64,000 nucleotides of DNA from an uncultured Pseudomonadales bacterium (GCA_947488935.1 CANLBN010000002.1:62001-126000); one strand, 5' to 3'. Positions 41,414-50,683 are shown, counted from the stretch's first letter. Notes: generated from the sequence alone by a model not told the origin. Program-made: numbers and translations.

Positions 41414-42285
41414 TGTCTATTTTAATTGATAAAAATACTAAAGTAATTTGCCAGGGTTTTACTGGTTCTAACGGTACGTTCCACTCTGAACAAGCGATTG
41501 AGTATGGCACGCAAATGGTCGGTGGTGTAACGCCGGGTAAAGGTGGCACAACACATTTAGGTCTACCTGTTTTTAATACGGTAAAAGAAGCAGTAGCAGC
41601 AACTGGTGCGACAGCAACAGTTATTTATGTGCCTGCACCTTTTTGTAAAGACTCTATTATTGAAGCAGCAGATGCTGGCCTTGAGTTAATTATTACCATT
41701 ACTGAAGGTATACCAACACTCGATATGTTGGTGGCTAAAGAGTATGTTGATAAAAAAGGCGTACGTATGATTGGCCCTAACTGCCCAGGTGTTATTACTC
41801 CGGGTGAGTGTAAAATAGGTATTATGCCGGGCCATATTCATTTACCAGGTAAAGTGGGCGTAGTGTCGCGCTCAGGTACATTAACGTATGAAGCGGTTAA
41901 ACAAACCACTGATTATGGTTTTGGTCAGTCTACCTGTGTGGGTATTGGTGGTGATCCAATCCCAGGTTCAAACTTTATTGATATATTAGCTATGTTTCAG
42001 GAAGATCCTGCAACGGAAGCGATTGTCATGATTGGTGAGATTGGTGGTACTGCAGAAGAAGAAGCTGCAGCATTTATTAAAGCGAATGTCACTAAGCCTG
42101 TTGTCTCTTATATTGCTGGTGTCACAGCACCTGCGGGTAAGCGCATGGGGCATGCTGGTGCGATTATTTCTGGTGGTAAAGGTACAGCCGATGAGAAGTT
42201 TGCTGCACTAGAAGATGCCGGTGTTAAAACTGTTCGTAGTCTTGCCGATATTGGCAGTGCTTTAAAAGAAATTACTGGCTGGTAA
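41413..42285 (+). CDS. sucD: Succinyl-CoA synthetase alpha subunit
   Basis: 290 residues with the CoA-binding domain ('[17 protein letters not shown]', '[18 protein letters not shown]') and the phosphorylated histidine in '[11 protein letters not shown]'. Translationally coupled to sucC. Unusually it is followed by sdhC and not by the end of the operon. Confidence 0.97.
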   Translation: MSILIDKNTKVICQGFTGSNGTFHSEQAIEYGTQMVGGVTPGKGGTTHLGLPVFNTVKEAVAATGATATVIYVPAPFCKDSIIEAADAGLELIITITEGIPTLDMLVAKEYVDKKGVRMIGPNCPGVITPGECKIGIMPGHIHLPGKVGVVSRSGTLTYEAVKQTTDYGFGQSTCVGIGGDPIPGSNFIDILAMFQEDPATEAIVMIGEIGGTAEEEAAAFIKANVTKPVVSYIAGVTAPAGKRMGHAGAIISGGKGTADEKFAALEDAGVKTVRSLADIGSALKEITGW

Positions 42286-42291
42286 AAAGTT

Positions 42292-42343
42292 GCATAATAC
42301 CTGTTTAATATCTACGTAATATGATGACTATCAGGTATTATGC
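42292..42343 (+). repeat. Long inverted repeat between sucD and sdhC
   Basis: GCATAATACCTG (42292-42303) and CAGGTATTATGC (42332-42343) form a perfect 12-bp stem with a 28-base loop. It begins 6 bases after the sucD stop and ends 26 bases before sdhC. There is no T run. It may separate the stability of the suc and sdhCD segments of the mRNA, or act as an operator for a separate sdhCD promoter. Confidence 0.6.
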
Positions 42344-42369
42344 GCCCCTAGATCTGTTGGAGAAAGAAA

Positions 42370-42750
42370 ATGAATGATAAACGGCCTGTTAATTTGGATC
42401 TGAGTACTGTCAGATTTCCAATTACAGCAATAGCATCCATCTTGCACCGTATTACTGCGGTTATTACATGGGTAGGGTTGGGTTTTTTGCTCTATTTATT
42501 ATGTTATGTAGTAGGCTCTGAGCAAGATTACGCATCACTTGTAGAGTCAATGCAGGGGAATTTTTTACTTCAGTTTGTCTCTTGGGGCTTTTTAACTGCA
42601 TTTGGTTATTATTGCTTGGCTTCTGCAAAACATATTATCCAAGACTTTGGTTTCTGTGAAGATTTCCAGAGTGGTAGCCTAATATCTTGGGCTGCAATTA
42701 TTGGTGGTGTTGTATTAGCGATATTAGCAGGAGTATTGGTATGGGCTTAA
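42370..42750 (+). CDS. sdhC: Succinate dehydrogenase membrane anchor SdhC, heme ligand missing
   Basis: 126 residues, three transmembrane helices. The N-terminus RPVNLDLSTVRFPITAIAS is almost the E. coli SdhC sequence. Quinone-site residues Ser23 and Arg27 (E. coli Ser27, Arg31) and His26 are kept. The E. coli heme ligand His84, in the 'AYHVVVGIRHMMMDFG' segment, aligns without gaps to Tyr81 in 'GYYCLASAKHIIQDFG' (codon TAT at 42610-42612). His88 of KHIIQDFG corresponds to the non-ligand E. coli His91. The gene lies behind sucD rather than before sdhA. Good TTGGAGAAAG ribosome site. Confidence 0.93.
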   Translation: MNDKRPVNLDLSTVRFPITAIASILHRITAVITWVGLGFLLYLLCYVVGSEQDYASLVESMQGNFLLQFVSWGFLTAFGYYCLASAKHIIQDFGFCEDFQSGSLISWAAIIGGVVLAILAGVLVWA

Positions 42751-43070
42751 TGAATAGTGGCGTTAAACAATGGATATTCCAACGAGTATCTAATGCATTA
42801 ATTATTAGTTTTGGTGTTTGCCTACTTTGTATCTTCTTATCAGAAGATGGTTTAAGTTATACCTCTCTCAATGAGTTGCTATCAGGCGGTATGTTTACGC
42901 TGTATTTAGCGGTTGTTTTGGTATTTAGCTGCCTTAATGCCATGCTAGCTGGCTGGCAGATTGATGGCGATTACGCCTCGAAGTTTGGTCTACCTAATAA
43001 CTTGATAACAACAGTTAGTATTATCGTTAGCCTTATATTTTTGGTTTATGGCTTGATTGTTTTGTTCTAG
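42741..43070 (+). CDS. sdhD: Succinate dehydrogenase membrane anchor SdhD, no histidines
   Basis: 109 residues, three transmembrane helices. 'WIFQRVSNALIISFGV' matches the first helix of SdhD, with the conserved Arg15 (E. coli Arg20). The second helix ends 'SCLNAMLAGWQIDGDY', which aligns without gaps to E. coli 'LIHAWIGMWQVLTDY'. Quinone-site Asp77 and Tyr78 are kept, but the heme ligand His71 is Asn66 (AAT, 42936-42938). The predicted protein contains no histidine. ATG 42741, overlapping the sdhC stop, has GCAGGAG 7 bases upstream and is preferred over the in-frame ATGs at 42687 and 42750. Followed by a strong terminator. Confidence 0.9.
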   Translation: MGLMNSGVKQWIFQRVSNALIISFGVCLLCIFLSEDGLSYTSLNELLSGGMFTLYLAVVLVFSCLNAMLAGWQIDGDYASKFGLPNNLITTVSIIVSLIFLVYGLIVLF

Positions 43071-43102
43071 GTTTAGACTTGTAACATCAAAAATTAACAA
43101 TA

Positions 43103-43130
43103 AAAAAGGGTGCTTTTAGCACCCTTTTTT
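43103..43130. terminator. Rho-independent terminator of the sdh-suc operon
   Basis: AAAAAAGGGTGC-TTTTA-GCACCCTTTTTT, a 12-bp stem with T run, 33 bases after sdhD. The A run on the left also lets it terminate the convergent small gene on the minus strand. Confidence 0.92.
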
Positions 43131-43154
43131 ATTGTTTTTTTACAATGCAACAGC

Positions 43155-43367
43155 CTATATGTTCATGGCTTGTAAAGAGATCTCAGCGGCTGGCTTTTTA
43201 ACGACTTCGTCTGCAATGTAATTTGTCATCTCGTCAATACTGGAAAAATGACGCGACATATCATACTCACCTTTAAAGGTGTTGCCCGATTCGTCTTGTA
43301 ATTTAGCTAACTGAAATTTAGAGCCGTTTTCGCCGCGACCATTAATAATATAGTATTCAAGATTCAT
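43155..43367 (-). CDS. Small conserved-looking hypothetical protein
   Basis: 70 residues, soluble, acidic, with mixed alpha/beta character ('EYYIINGRGENGSKFQLAKLQDE' at the start would form a beta-hairpin). No family recognised. A GGGGATT purine-rich stretch lies upstream of the ATG, and the gene is bracketed by the shared terminator and the transporter gene, which supports a real, separately expressed gene. Confidence 0.55.
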   Translation of the reverse strand: MNLEYYIINGRGENGSKFQLAKLQDESGNTFKGEYDMSRHFSSIDEMTNYIADEVVKKPAAEISLQAMNI

Positions 43368-43424
43368 TAATTGTAATCCCCGATTAAATAGATTTGCTGC
43401 CTAATTATAGCTATAGAGCAGTGA

Positions 43425-44294
43425 CTATGCTACTGCTGATCTCTTTGTCGCGAGTGCTATGCCACCAAATACTAAAATAGCACCGGCTAAATGGAAGAGT
43501 TCGAGCCCTTCGCCGAGTAGTAAAAACGATAAAATCGCGCCAAATACGGGCATGAGATGCAAAAAAATACCTGCCTTATTGGCACCTGCTAATTCAACAC
43601 CACGGTTCCAACATATAAAAGCGAGCACCGATGGAAACACACCCAAATATAATAAGCCCAGATAAAAAGTGTTATTCCAAACTTGGTAATCACTATTGCT
43701 GGTACTACTAACGATAGATAATAGCGCGAGTATCACAACACCGACGATAGCGGAGCTTACCAGCATGGCTAATTGTGATAGTGACTTGGGTTTGTTTTTT
43801 AAAAGCACCGAATAGATAGCCCAGGTTAGGCTTGCGAGTAGCATCCACAAATCACCTGGAAAAAATGCCAGTTGATGAAATATCGAAATATCACCATGAC
43901 TAATGAGCACTAAAGTACCCATAAAAGAGAGTAATACTCCAGTAAGAGCCGGCCAGCCAATCCAGTCACGATAAAACAACATATTGCCCGCGACGATAAG
44001 TGCAGGGCAGGTAGAGATTAATAGTAATGCATTGATTGCGGTTGTTGTTTTTAAGGATAAATACGCTAGCGACTGAAATGCGGCCACACCAAGTGCGCCC
44101 AGTAGCAGAATAAACCACTTATTTTGCATAATGATGGCGTATTCACGACGCAAAAGGCGCCAAGTAAAAGGTAGCATAATCGAAACTGCTATTAGCCAGC
44201 GCATTAAATTGAGGTCTATCGGTCCTACATATTCCCTTAATAGCCGACCGACAATAATATTTCCTGACCAAAATAGTGCTGCTAATGACAGCAA
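43425..44294 (-). CDS. EamA-family (DMT) transporter with non-standard start
   Basis: Inner-membrane transporter with two EamA repeats and about ten helices; it starts LAALFWSGNIIVGRL and its second repeat contains 'GVFPSVLAFICWNRGVELAGA'. The first usable standard codon in frame is TTG at 44294, without a ribosome site, and it cuts into the first helix (the frame upstream reads on as R-P-Y-L-L). In the same open frame, ATT codons at 44333-44325 follow an AAGAGGTGG ribosome site (44335-44343), so the real start may be an ATT, or a CTG further in. Substrate unknown. Confidence 0.8.
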   Translation of the reverse strand: MLSLAALFWSGNIIVGRLLREYVGPIDLNLMRWLIAVSIMLPFTWRLLRREYAIIMQNKWFILLLGALGVAAFQSLAYLSLKTTTAINALLLISTCPALIVAGNMLFYRDWIGWPALTGVLLSFMGTLVLISHGDISIFHQLAFFPGDLWMLLASLTWAIYSVLLKNKPKSLSQLAMLVSSAIVGVVILALLSIVSSTSNSDYQVWNNTFYLGLLYLGVFPSVLAFICWNRGVELAGANKAGIFLHLMPVFGAILSFLLLGEGLELFHLAGAILVFGGIALATKRSAVA

Positions 44295-44456
44295 TAGATA
44301 AGGCCTAGAATACAGCTGTGTAAAAATAATAATACCACCTCTTGCTAGTAGTTTATTGAGCGCTGCTAGTACTAGTTAGTTAGAGCGCCCGCTTAATTGA
44401 CCGCAAAAATAGGATTCTACCTAGCCCATGCACTATTACCATTAAAATTTTAAGGA

Positions 44457-44484
44457 CTTGAAATTACTAATTGCTACCCCATAT
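44457..44484 (+). promoter_or_regulatory. Sigma-32 heat-shock promoter of htpG
   Basis: CTTGAAA (44457-44463), a 13-base spacer and CCCCATAT (44477-44484) match the sigma-32 (RpoH) consensus CTTGAAA-N11-16-CCCCATnT essentially perfectly. Transcription would start near 44492, giving a leader of about 55 bases before the htpG start. Confidence 0.88.
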
Positions 44485-44546
44485 GTAAGAGCATTAACCA
44501 TCTATGTAATTAACAGACATATTATTGATCAATATAGGAGACTCTC

Positions 44547-46493
44547 GTGACCGAGACTGCTGATTCAACATCTACTCAGAAAGAAACGCTTGGCTTCCAA
44601 GCAGAGGCTAAACAGTTACTACAACTGATGATTCATTCACTTTATTCTAACCGTGAAATATTTTTACGTGAATTAGTCTCTAATGCTTCCGATGCGGCCG
44701 ATAAATTGCGCTTTGAGGCCCTTAATGATGGTAGCTTGTATGAAACTGACCCAGAGCTTGCTATTCGTGTGAGCTTTGATAAAGAGGCTAAAACAATCAC
44801 CATTAGCGATAATGGCATTGGTATGAGCCGTGAAGAAGTGATCAATAATTTGGGGACCATTGCTAAGTCGGGTACGGCTGCATTTATGGAGCAACTATCG
44901 GGTGATCAGAAAAAAGACTCACAACTCATTGGGCAGTTTGGTGTTGGTTTTTACTCTGCATTTATCGTCGCTGATAACGTTGAAGTGTTTACACGTCGCG
45001 CCGGTAGTGATAAATCCGAAGGTACGCACTGGCAGTGCGTAGGTGATGCTGACTTTACTATCGAGACCGTCGAAAAAGCTAGCCGTGGTACCACGATTGT
45101 TATGCACCTAAAAGAAGATGCTCTGGAATTTGCCGATGATTGGCGTCTACGCTCGATTATCAAAAAATATTCCGATCACATCTCGCTACCTGTCATTATG
45201 CAAAAAGAAGTGACTGAGCCTGCCCCAGAAGCTGCTGAAGGCGAAGAAGCCAAAGAGCCGACTGTGACCCTTGAAGACGAAGTAATCAATACAGCAACAG
45301 CACTGTGGACGCGTTCGCGTAGTGATGTGACCGATAAAGAGTACCAAGAGTTCTACAAACATGTATCGCACGATTACAACGATGCATTGAGTTGGAGCCA
45401 TAATAAGGTTGAAGGTAAATTAGATTACACCAGCTTATTATTTATCCCCAAAAAAGCGCCATTTGATATGTTTAACCGCGATACTGCGCGCGGCTTAAAG
45501 CTATATGTGCAGCGCACATTTATTATGGATGAGGCAGAGCAGTTTTTACCACTTTACTTGCGTTTTATTAAAGGTGTGGTCGATTCAAACGATATCTCGC
45601 TTAATGTCTCGCGCGAAATTTTACAAAAAGATCCAAACGTTGATGCGATGCGTTCTGCGCTCACTAAGCGTGTATTAGATATGCTGGACAAAATGGCCAA
45701 GAAAAAACCAGAAGAGTACAAAGAGTTCTGGAAAGAGTTTGGTCAAGTACTCAAAGAAGGCCCAGGTGAAGACTTTGCCAATAAAGAAAAAATTGCAAAA
45801 CTTTTACGCTTTGCAACAACCCATACCGATACACAAGATCAAGATCAGTCTCTTGATGAATATATTGCGCGTATGCAAGAAGGCCAAGACAAAATTTACT
45901 ATGTTGCAGCAGAGAACTACAACACCGCTAAAAACTCTCCGCACTTAGAAGTCTTCCGTAAAAAAGGCATCGAAGTCTTGTTACTGACAGATCGTGTTGA
46001 CGATTGGACAATGAGCCACCTGCGTGAATACGACGGTAAATCACTACAGGATGTTGGTCGTGGTGCCCTAGATCTTGGCGAGCTTGATTCTGAAGAAGAG
46101 AAAAAAGAGCAAGAAAAAATCAACGAAGAGCTGAAAAGTCTAGTTGAGCGCAGCCAAAAAACACTGTCAGAAAAAGTAGAAGAAGTTAGGCTAACACACC
46201 GCCTTACGGATTCACCGGCTTGTGTGGTTGTTGGCGAGGCAGATATGGGTGCTCAAATGCGTAGAATGCTTGAGCAAGCAGGGCAAGATGTCCCCGAGAG
46301 TAAGCCTATTTTTGAATTAAACCCAGAGCATCCACTGGTTAAAAAGCTTGATCAAGAAGCCGATGAAGATCGTTTTAGCGACCTAGTTAATATTCTATTT
46401 GACCAGGCAAATCTTGCTGAAGGTGGCCAACTTGAAGACCCTGCTACTTATGTTGGACGATTGAATAAATTATTACTTGAATTGTCTAATTAA
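44547..46493 (+). CDS. htpG: Chaperone protein HtpG (Hsp90)
   Basis: 648-residue Hsp90 family ATP-dependent chaperone. The ATP-binding GHKL domain has '[20 protein letters not shown]', '[25 protein letters not shown]' and '[11 protein letters not shown]'; middle and C-terminal dimerisation domains follow. An acidic insert near residues 225-245 ([10 protein letters not shown]) is at the usual linker position. GTG start with TAGGAGA ribosome site. Expected to be heat-induced from the sigma-32 promoter upstream. Confidence 0.97.
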   Translation: MTETADSTSTQKETLGFQAEAKQLLQLMIHSLYSNREIFLRELVSNASDAADKLRFEALNDGSLYETDPELAIRVSFDKEAKTITISDNGIGMSREEVINNLGTIAKSGTAAFMEQLSGDQKKDSQLIGQFGVGFYSAFIVADNVEVFTRRAGSDKSEGTHWQCVGDADFTIETVEKASRGTTIVMHLKEDALEFADDWRLRSIIKKYSDHISLPVIMQKEVTEPAPEAAEGEEAKEPTVTLEDEVINTATALWTRSRSDVTDKEYQEFYKHVSHDYNDALSWSHNKVEGKLDYTSLLFIPKKAPFDMFNRDTARGLKLYVQRTFIMDEAEQFLPLYLRFIKGVVDSNDISLNVSREILQKDPNVDAMRSALTKRVLDMLDKMAKKKPEEYKEFWKEFGQVLKEGPGEDFANKEKIAKLLRFATTHTDTQDQDQSLDEYIARMQEGQDKIYYVAAENYNTAKNSPHLEVFRKKGIEVLLLTDRVDDWTMSHLREYDGKSLQDVGRGALDLGELDSEEEKKEQEKINEELKSLVERSQKTLSEKVEEVRLTHRLTDSPACVVVGEADMGAQMRRMLEQAGQDVPESKPIFELNPEHPLVKKLDQEADEDRFSDLVNILFDQANLAEGGQLEDPATYVGRLNKLLLELSN

Positions 46494-46516
46494 TACATAA
46501 CATTTGTTGTTTTACA

Positions 46517-46548
46517 AAGCTTGGCTGCTTATACAGCCAAGCTTTTTT
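46517..46548 (+). terminator. Rho-independent terminator of htpG
   Basis: AAGCTTGGCTG-CTTATA-CAGCCAAGCTTTTTT: 11-bp perfect stem and T run, 24 bases after the htpG stop. Confidence 0.92.
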
Positions 46549-46607
46549 ATTATTAGTAAAAACTATTTGTTTTGCTCCTTAAATAGATTAAAGGTATTCA
46601 TGTGTAT

Positions 46608-46640
46608 CTACCAGACATTGCTTGGTATGATGTCTGGTAG
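46608..46640 (+). repeat. Second hairpin between htpG and gpsA
   Basis: CTACCAGACAT (46608-46618) and ATGTCTGGTAG (46630-46640) form a perfect 11-bp stem with an 11-base loop, followed by GTTTTGCTT. It lies 60 bases beyond the htpG terminator and 75 bases before gpsA. It could be an operator, a back-up terminator or part of a small transcript. Confidence 0.5.
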
Positions 46641-46714
46641 GTTTTGCTTCGTCTAATAATTCTCTGGTCGTTTTATAGCGACTGTAAACACAACTATAAA
46701 AATCATCTTTCTCT

Positions 46715-47743
46715 ATGACAATACGCAAAAATCATAAAATTGCCATTATTGGCGGTGGTAGTTTCGGGACCGCTCTTGCCCACGTCGTTGCCAGTAATCA
46801 TTTTGAAACACGCCTTTGGATGCGCGATAGTCAGCGTGCCTTAGAGACACAATCTAGCCGTGAAAATACACGATATTTACCGGGGCATAAGCTCGCTGAT
46901 TCGCTTTCTATTAGTAGTGATTTAGAAACGGTCATTGAAGGTTGCGATGTTGTTTTTGTGTCAGTTCCTAGCTCATCTTTTCGGGAGGTTGTGCAGCTTA
47001 TTCGTCCATTTTTAAAGGACTCGATGGGCGTTGTCAGTACCACTAAAGGTATTGGGCGTGACGGTTTCACGACGATGAGTGAAATTCTAATACAAGAATT
47101 ACCTAATAATGTTGTCGGTGTGTTGAGTGGCCCTAACTTCGCCAAAGAAATGATACAAGGGCAATTGACGGGTTCTGTTATTGCAAGTACTGACGATGTA
47201 CTTATTAAAAAAGTCCAAGATATTTTAGGTTCTGGTTTATTCCGAATTTACTCTAGTAATGATTGTTACGGCGTTGAATTAGCTGGCGCCTTAAAAAATA
47301 TTTATGCCTTAATAGTGGGTATGGCTCAGGCAAGGCATTACGGGCAAAATACACTCGCACTATTAATGACACGTGCACTGTCCGAGATGGGACGCTTTGC
47401 TCATGCTTTAGGCGCAGACCCAATGACTTTTTTAGGGTTGGCCGGTGTTGGTGACTTATTCTTAACCTGTAATTCTAGCCTAAGCCGAAATTATCGAGTG
47501 GGCTTTGCCATGGGCGAGGGTAAGTCATTAACGAGCGCGATGAAAAGCGTTGGCCAAGTAGTGGAGGGGGTCAATACCTTACGTTTGGTAAAAACAAAAG
47601 CAAGTGAGCTTGATGTTGATATGCCGTTAGTTGATGCACTTTATGCTTTATTATTTGAGGGTGCCTCAGCTGATAGTATTATCGATCAGTTAATGTTGAG
47701 CGAACAAAATAGTGATGTCGATTTTACGGGGGCAATACGATGA
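46715..47743 (+). CDS. gpsA: NAD(P)-dependent glycerol-3-phosphate dehydrogenase
   Basis: 342 residues. Reduces dihydroxyacetone phosphate to sn-glycerol-3-phosphate for phospholipid synthesis. N-terminal NAD motif IAIIGGGSFGTALAHV, 'GPNFAKEMIQG', the catalytic Lys in 'ELAGALKNIYALIVG', and 'GLAGVGDLFLTCNSSLSRNYRVG'. No clear ribosome site. Its stop overlaps the next gene by 4 bases (ATGA). Confidence 0.95.
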   Translation: MTIRKNHKIAIIGGGSFGTALAHVVASNHFETRLWMRDSQRALETQSSRENTRYLPGHKLADSLSISSDLETVIEGCDVVFVSVPSSSFREVVQLIRPFLKDSMGVVSTTKGIGRDGFTTMSEILIQELPNNVVGVLSGPNFAKEMIQGQLTGSVIASTDDVLIKKVQDILGSGLFRIYSSNDCYGVELAGALKNIYALIVGMAQARHYGQNTLALLMTRALSEMGRFAHALGADPMTFLGLAGVGDLFLTCNSSLSRNYRVGFAMGEGKSLTSAMKSVGQVVEGVNTLRLVKTKASELDVDMPLVDALYALLFEGASADSIIDQLMLSEQNSDVDFTGAIR

Positions 47744-48138
47744 ATAATCAATCTCAAGATAAAAATACAGACAGTGATATTAAAACTATTGATGACGAAC
47801 GCGTTGAAGCTGAAATAGTCGAGACCATTGAGCCAACTTGGAAAGAACGTCTACTTTCGGTAGAGCATTGGCTGCGTTTTGCCTTTATGATGTTGTTTAT
47901 TCTGATACTTAGCGTTGTCAGTTATCTCATTATTACGTTAGTTATTTTGCAATTTTTGTGGTCCCTTATTACCGGTGAAGCTAATGATAAGTTAAGGGAT
48001 TTTGGCAGCAGTGGTGCGCGTTTTATTCACCAAGTTTTACGCTTTTTAACCTATAACACCGATGATAAGCCATTTCCGTTCGCAGATTGGCCAGAGCCCG
48101 AAAATAACGATGACTCTGATACAGTAAATAAAAATTAA
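47740..48138 (+). CDS. DUF4389 membrane protein
   Basis: 132 residues. An acidic N-terminus is followed by 'ERLLSVEHWLRFAFMMLF', one or two transmembrane segments (about 47-76) and 'GARFIHQVLRFLTYNTDDKPFPFADWP', the signature of DUF4389. Function unknown. The overlap with gpsA and the close sixA gene indicate a gpsA-DUF4389-sixA transcript, a grouping also seen in other gammaproteobacteria (from memory). Confidence 0.85.
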   Translation: MNNQSQDKNTDSDIKTIDDERVEAEIVETIEPTWKERLLSVEHWLRFAFMMLFILILSVVSYLIITLVILQFLWSLITGEANDKLRDFGSSGARFIHQVLRFLTYNTDDKPFPFADWPEPENNDDSDTVNKN

Positions 48139-48153
48139 TAAAAGGATTTAGTG

Positions 48154-48609
48154 ATGAACATCTTTATTATGCGCCACGGAGAGGCTATAACATTTGCCGC
48201 CAAGGATCGTGATCGCGAGCTAACAGACAGTGGTCGGGATGAAGTCATTGCAATGACCAAGCGCTGTGCAAATGATTTTGTAACCGTTGACGAGATTTGG
48301 GCAAGTCCCTATGTCCGTACCCAACAAACCGCTTCTTTAGTAAGTAAAATTATTGATAAAAAAATTATTACCCACAATTTTTTAACACCGACAAGCAACC
48401 CCGATACTGTACTAAAAATGCTGACCCAGGCGGATAAAACCATTCTTATTGTGAGTCATCAGCCATTGGTGGGTACATTGGTGGATAAGCTAGCAGACCT
48501 TGAGACTGGCCGATATCGTATGGGGACATCTGCTGTTGCTAATATTAGCTTGCCTTTTTGGGCTACGGGGTGTGGTGAACTTTCTTGGCTTTATCAGCCC
48601 GGCGATTAA
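48154..48609 (+). CDS. sixA: Phosphohistidine phosphatase SixA
   Basis: 151-residue histidine-phosphatase superfamily protein. It has the phosphate-accepting RHGEA motif at the N-terminus, 'WASPYVRTQQTA' and the second His in 'ILIVSHQPLVGTL'. In E. coli SixA dephosphorylates phosphohistidine on phosphocarrier/phosphotransfer proteins. ATG 48154 has AAAGGA 7 bases upstream and is preferred over GTG 48151. Confidence 0.9.
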   Translation: MNIFIMRHGEAITFAAKDRDRELTDSGRDEVIAMTKRCANDFVTVDEIWASPYVRTQQTASLVSKIIDKKIITHNFLTPTSNPDTVLKMLTQADKTILIVSHQPLVGTLVDKLADLETGRYRMGTSAVANISLPFWATGCGELSWLYQPGD

Positions 48610-48628
48610 GGATATCTAGAAAACAACT

Positions 48629-49564
48629 ATGCCTACTAAGCATCCTTCAAGTTCAACAGACGTCGATTTTGTTTTTAATGACTTTCGATACAGTGGCCAA
48701 TTATGGGGTAAGCAGCACGGCCTTCCTGTTATTGCTTTGCATGGATGGTTAGATAATAGCGCGAGCTTTGATGTACTGGCACCACGGTTGTCAGACGTGC
48801 ATTTATTGGCGCCGGACCTTGCCGGACAAGGTCAGAGTGATCGCTATGGTGGCTTAAGTGACTATCCTGTTTGGTCAGAAATTACGGCGGTATTTGAGAT
48901 GGCCGACCATATGGGTTGGGATGAATTCGCTTTAATAGGCCACTCGCGTGGTGCAATGATGTCAGTACTAGCTGCATCGGTATTTCCTGAGAGAGTCTCC
49001 CATTTAATTTTACTCGATGCTTTAGGGCCTTTTCCTGTTGCTCCCGACCAGCTCCCTGAACGAATGCAAAAGAGTATTGGCGAGATCAAGCGTCGTCTTA
49101 AACGCAAATTATCCTGCTATAAAACCTATGAAGAGGCTATTTATGCCCGCTGCCAAAGTGAATTTGGTAAATTAAAGGAGCCCACAGCAGAGTTATTGGC
49201 AACGCGTGGGCTTACAAAACTATCGCAGGGGTATCATTGGCACGGCGATGGTAAATTATGGGCGCCATCAATGGCCGCCTTAAGTAATGAGCAAATTGGC
49301 GTGTGTATCGACAAAATCACAGCGAAGATATTCATTGCTTTAGCCACTAAAGGATTAAAAGATAAATGTAATCCCGATCTCGATGACGGCGAGTTTGCAC
49401 AACTGCTCAATGATAGCAAAATCGATATGGATTATATCCAGCAGTTTAAGCAGCTATCAGGCAAAGGTGCGCTTTGTAAAGAGTTTGACGACGGGCACTA
49501 CCTGCACATGGAGGCATCCGCCGATGAGGTCGCTAAATCTATTCAGGATTTTTTGTTCTCTTAA
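48629..49564 (+). CDS. Alpha/beta hydrolase
   Basis: 311 residues of alpha/beta hydrolase fold: oxyanion region 'PVIALHGWLDNSASFDVLAP', nucleophile elbow GHSRGAM (Ser), and a terminal His in DDGHYLHME. This type is often annotated as a serine hydrolase or esterase of unknown substrate. It starts 19 bases after sixA and may share its transcript. Confidence 0.85.
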   Translation: MPTKHPSSSTDVDFVFNDFRYSGQLWGKQHGLPVIALHGWLDNSASFDVLAPRLSDVHLLAPDLAGQGQSDRYGGLSDYPVWSEITAVFEMADHMGWDEFALIGHSRGAMMSVLAASVFPERVSHLILLDALGPFPVAPDQLPERMQKSIGEIKRRLKRKLSCYKTYEEAIYARCQSEFGKLKEPTAELLATRGLTKLSQGYHWHGDGKLWAPSMAALSNEQIGVCIDKITAKIFIALATKGLKDKCNPDLDDGEFAQLLNDSKIDMDYIQQFKQLSGKGALCKEFDDGHYLHMEASADEVAKSIQDFLFS

Positions 49565-49656
49565 TCAGAGATTGCGTAAGGTTTTTTAATCTTTTACGGG
49601 CCACAAAAATAAGAGGCGCTAAGCGTCTATAACTCACTCCATTTTTAAAACTATTA

Positions 49657-50601
49657 ATGAATCAAGTACCTTATAAAGAACAGACCATTCAGCAATGCAT
49701 CGATATTGGTGAGCAGTTATTTACTCGTGCTCAGCTTTTTTTTGGGCATGGCACAGACAATGCGGCCGACGAGGCATTATGGCTGGTGTTTTATCAGCTA
49801 GGCTTATCTTGGGATGTTGAGGACTGCGTATTAAAAGAAACCGTATCTAAGCGTGATTATAATGCGCTGATGGCTTTGTATGAGAGGCGTATCAAAGAGC
49901 GTATTCCTGCGGCTTATCTAACGGGAGAGGCTTGGTTTGCGGGTATTCCTTTTACGGTAAACACCGATGTGCTCGTTCCACGCTCACCGCTAGCGGAGCT
50001 AATCAATAATCGATTTGAACCTTGGTTAGATATCGAAGGGTTAGATATCGATGGGCTAGATACTCAGCAGGACTCACCTGTCTCTATTTTAGATCTATGT
50101 ACGGGTAGTGGCTGCATTGGTATTGCAAGTGCGCTATACATAGAGGGGCCACAAGTTTTACTCAGCGATATATCTGAGGCGGCTATTAAGGTTGCTAAGC
50201 AAAACATTACTCGCTATCAATTAGAGAGCCGGGTGAGTGCTGTTGTCTCGGATTTGTTCGATAATGTTCCACAGCAAGCTTTTGATTTAATTGTCTCTAA
50301 TCCGCCTTATGTCGATGCAAAAGACCTTGACGAAATGCCTCCGGAATATCATGCCGAGCCGGTATTGGGTTTGGCGTCGGGTGACGATGGGCTAGACTTC
50401 ACACGAAGACTACTCAAAGAGGCGCCTGATTATTTAAGCGATAGAGGTGTATTGATTGTCGAGGTGGGTAATAGTTGGGTTAACCTTGAAGCCGCTTTTC
50501 CTGAAGTGTCTTTTTTATGGTTAGAGTTTGAGTTTGGCGGTCATGGTGTATTTGTTATGAGCAAAACTGACTTGCTCAACTATAGAGCGTTATTTGCGTA
50601 A
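49657..50601 (+). CDS. prmB: Ribosomal protein uL3 glutamine N5-methyltransferase
   Basis: 314-residue SAM-dependent methyltransferase that modifies a glutamine of ribosomal protein L3. The SAM motif 'ILDLCTGSGCIGIASAL' and the substrate-Gln motif NPPYVDAKDLDEMPPEY distinguish PrmB from PrmC (HemK). Directly upstream of aroC, the usual gammaproteobacterial neighbourhood. A short tandem echo, 'DIEGLDIDGLDTQQD', near residues 126-140 is a small insertion in a surface loop. Confidence 0.93.
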   Translation: MNQVPYKEQTIQQCIDIGEQLFTRAQLFFGHGTDNAADEALWLVFYQLGLSWDVEDCVLKETVSKRDYNALMALYERRIKERIPAAYLTGEAWFAGIPFTVNTDVLVPRSPLAELINNRFEPWLDIEGLDIDGLDTQQDSPVSILDLCTGSGCIGIASALYIEGPQVLLSDISEAAIKVAKQNITRYQLESRVSAVVSDLFDNVPQQAFDLIVSNPPYVDAKDLDEMPPEYHAEPVLGLASGDDGLDFTRRLLKEAPDYLSDRGVLIVEVGNSWVNLEAAFPEVSFLWLEFEFGGHGVFVMSKTDLLNYRALFA

Positions 50602-50683
50602 TTCACGTATAATCGTATCATTCCAGCATCTTAAACATCTAGCGATTACAAATCGTTATTACTTTATATAAGCGACTATTACT

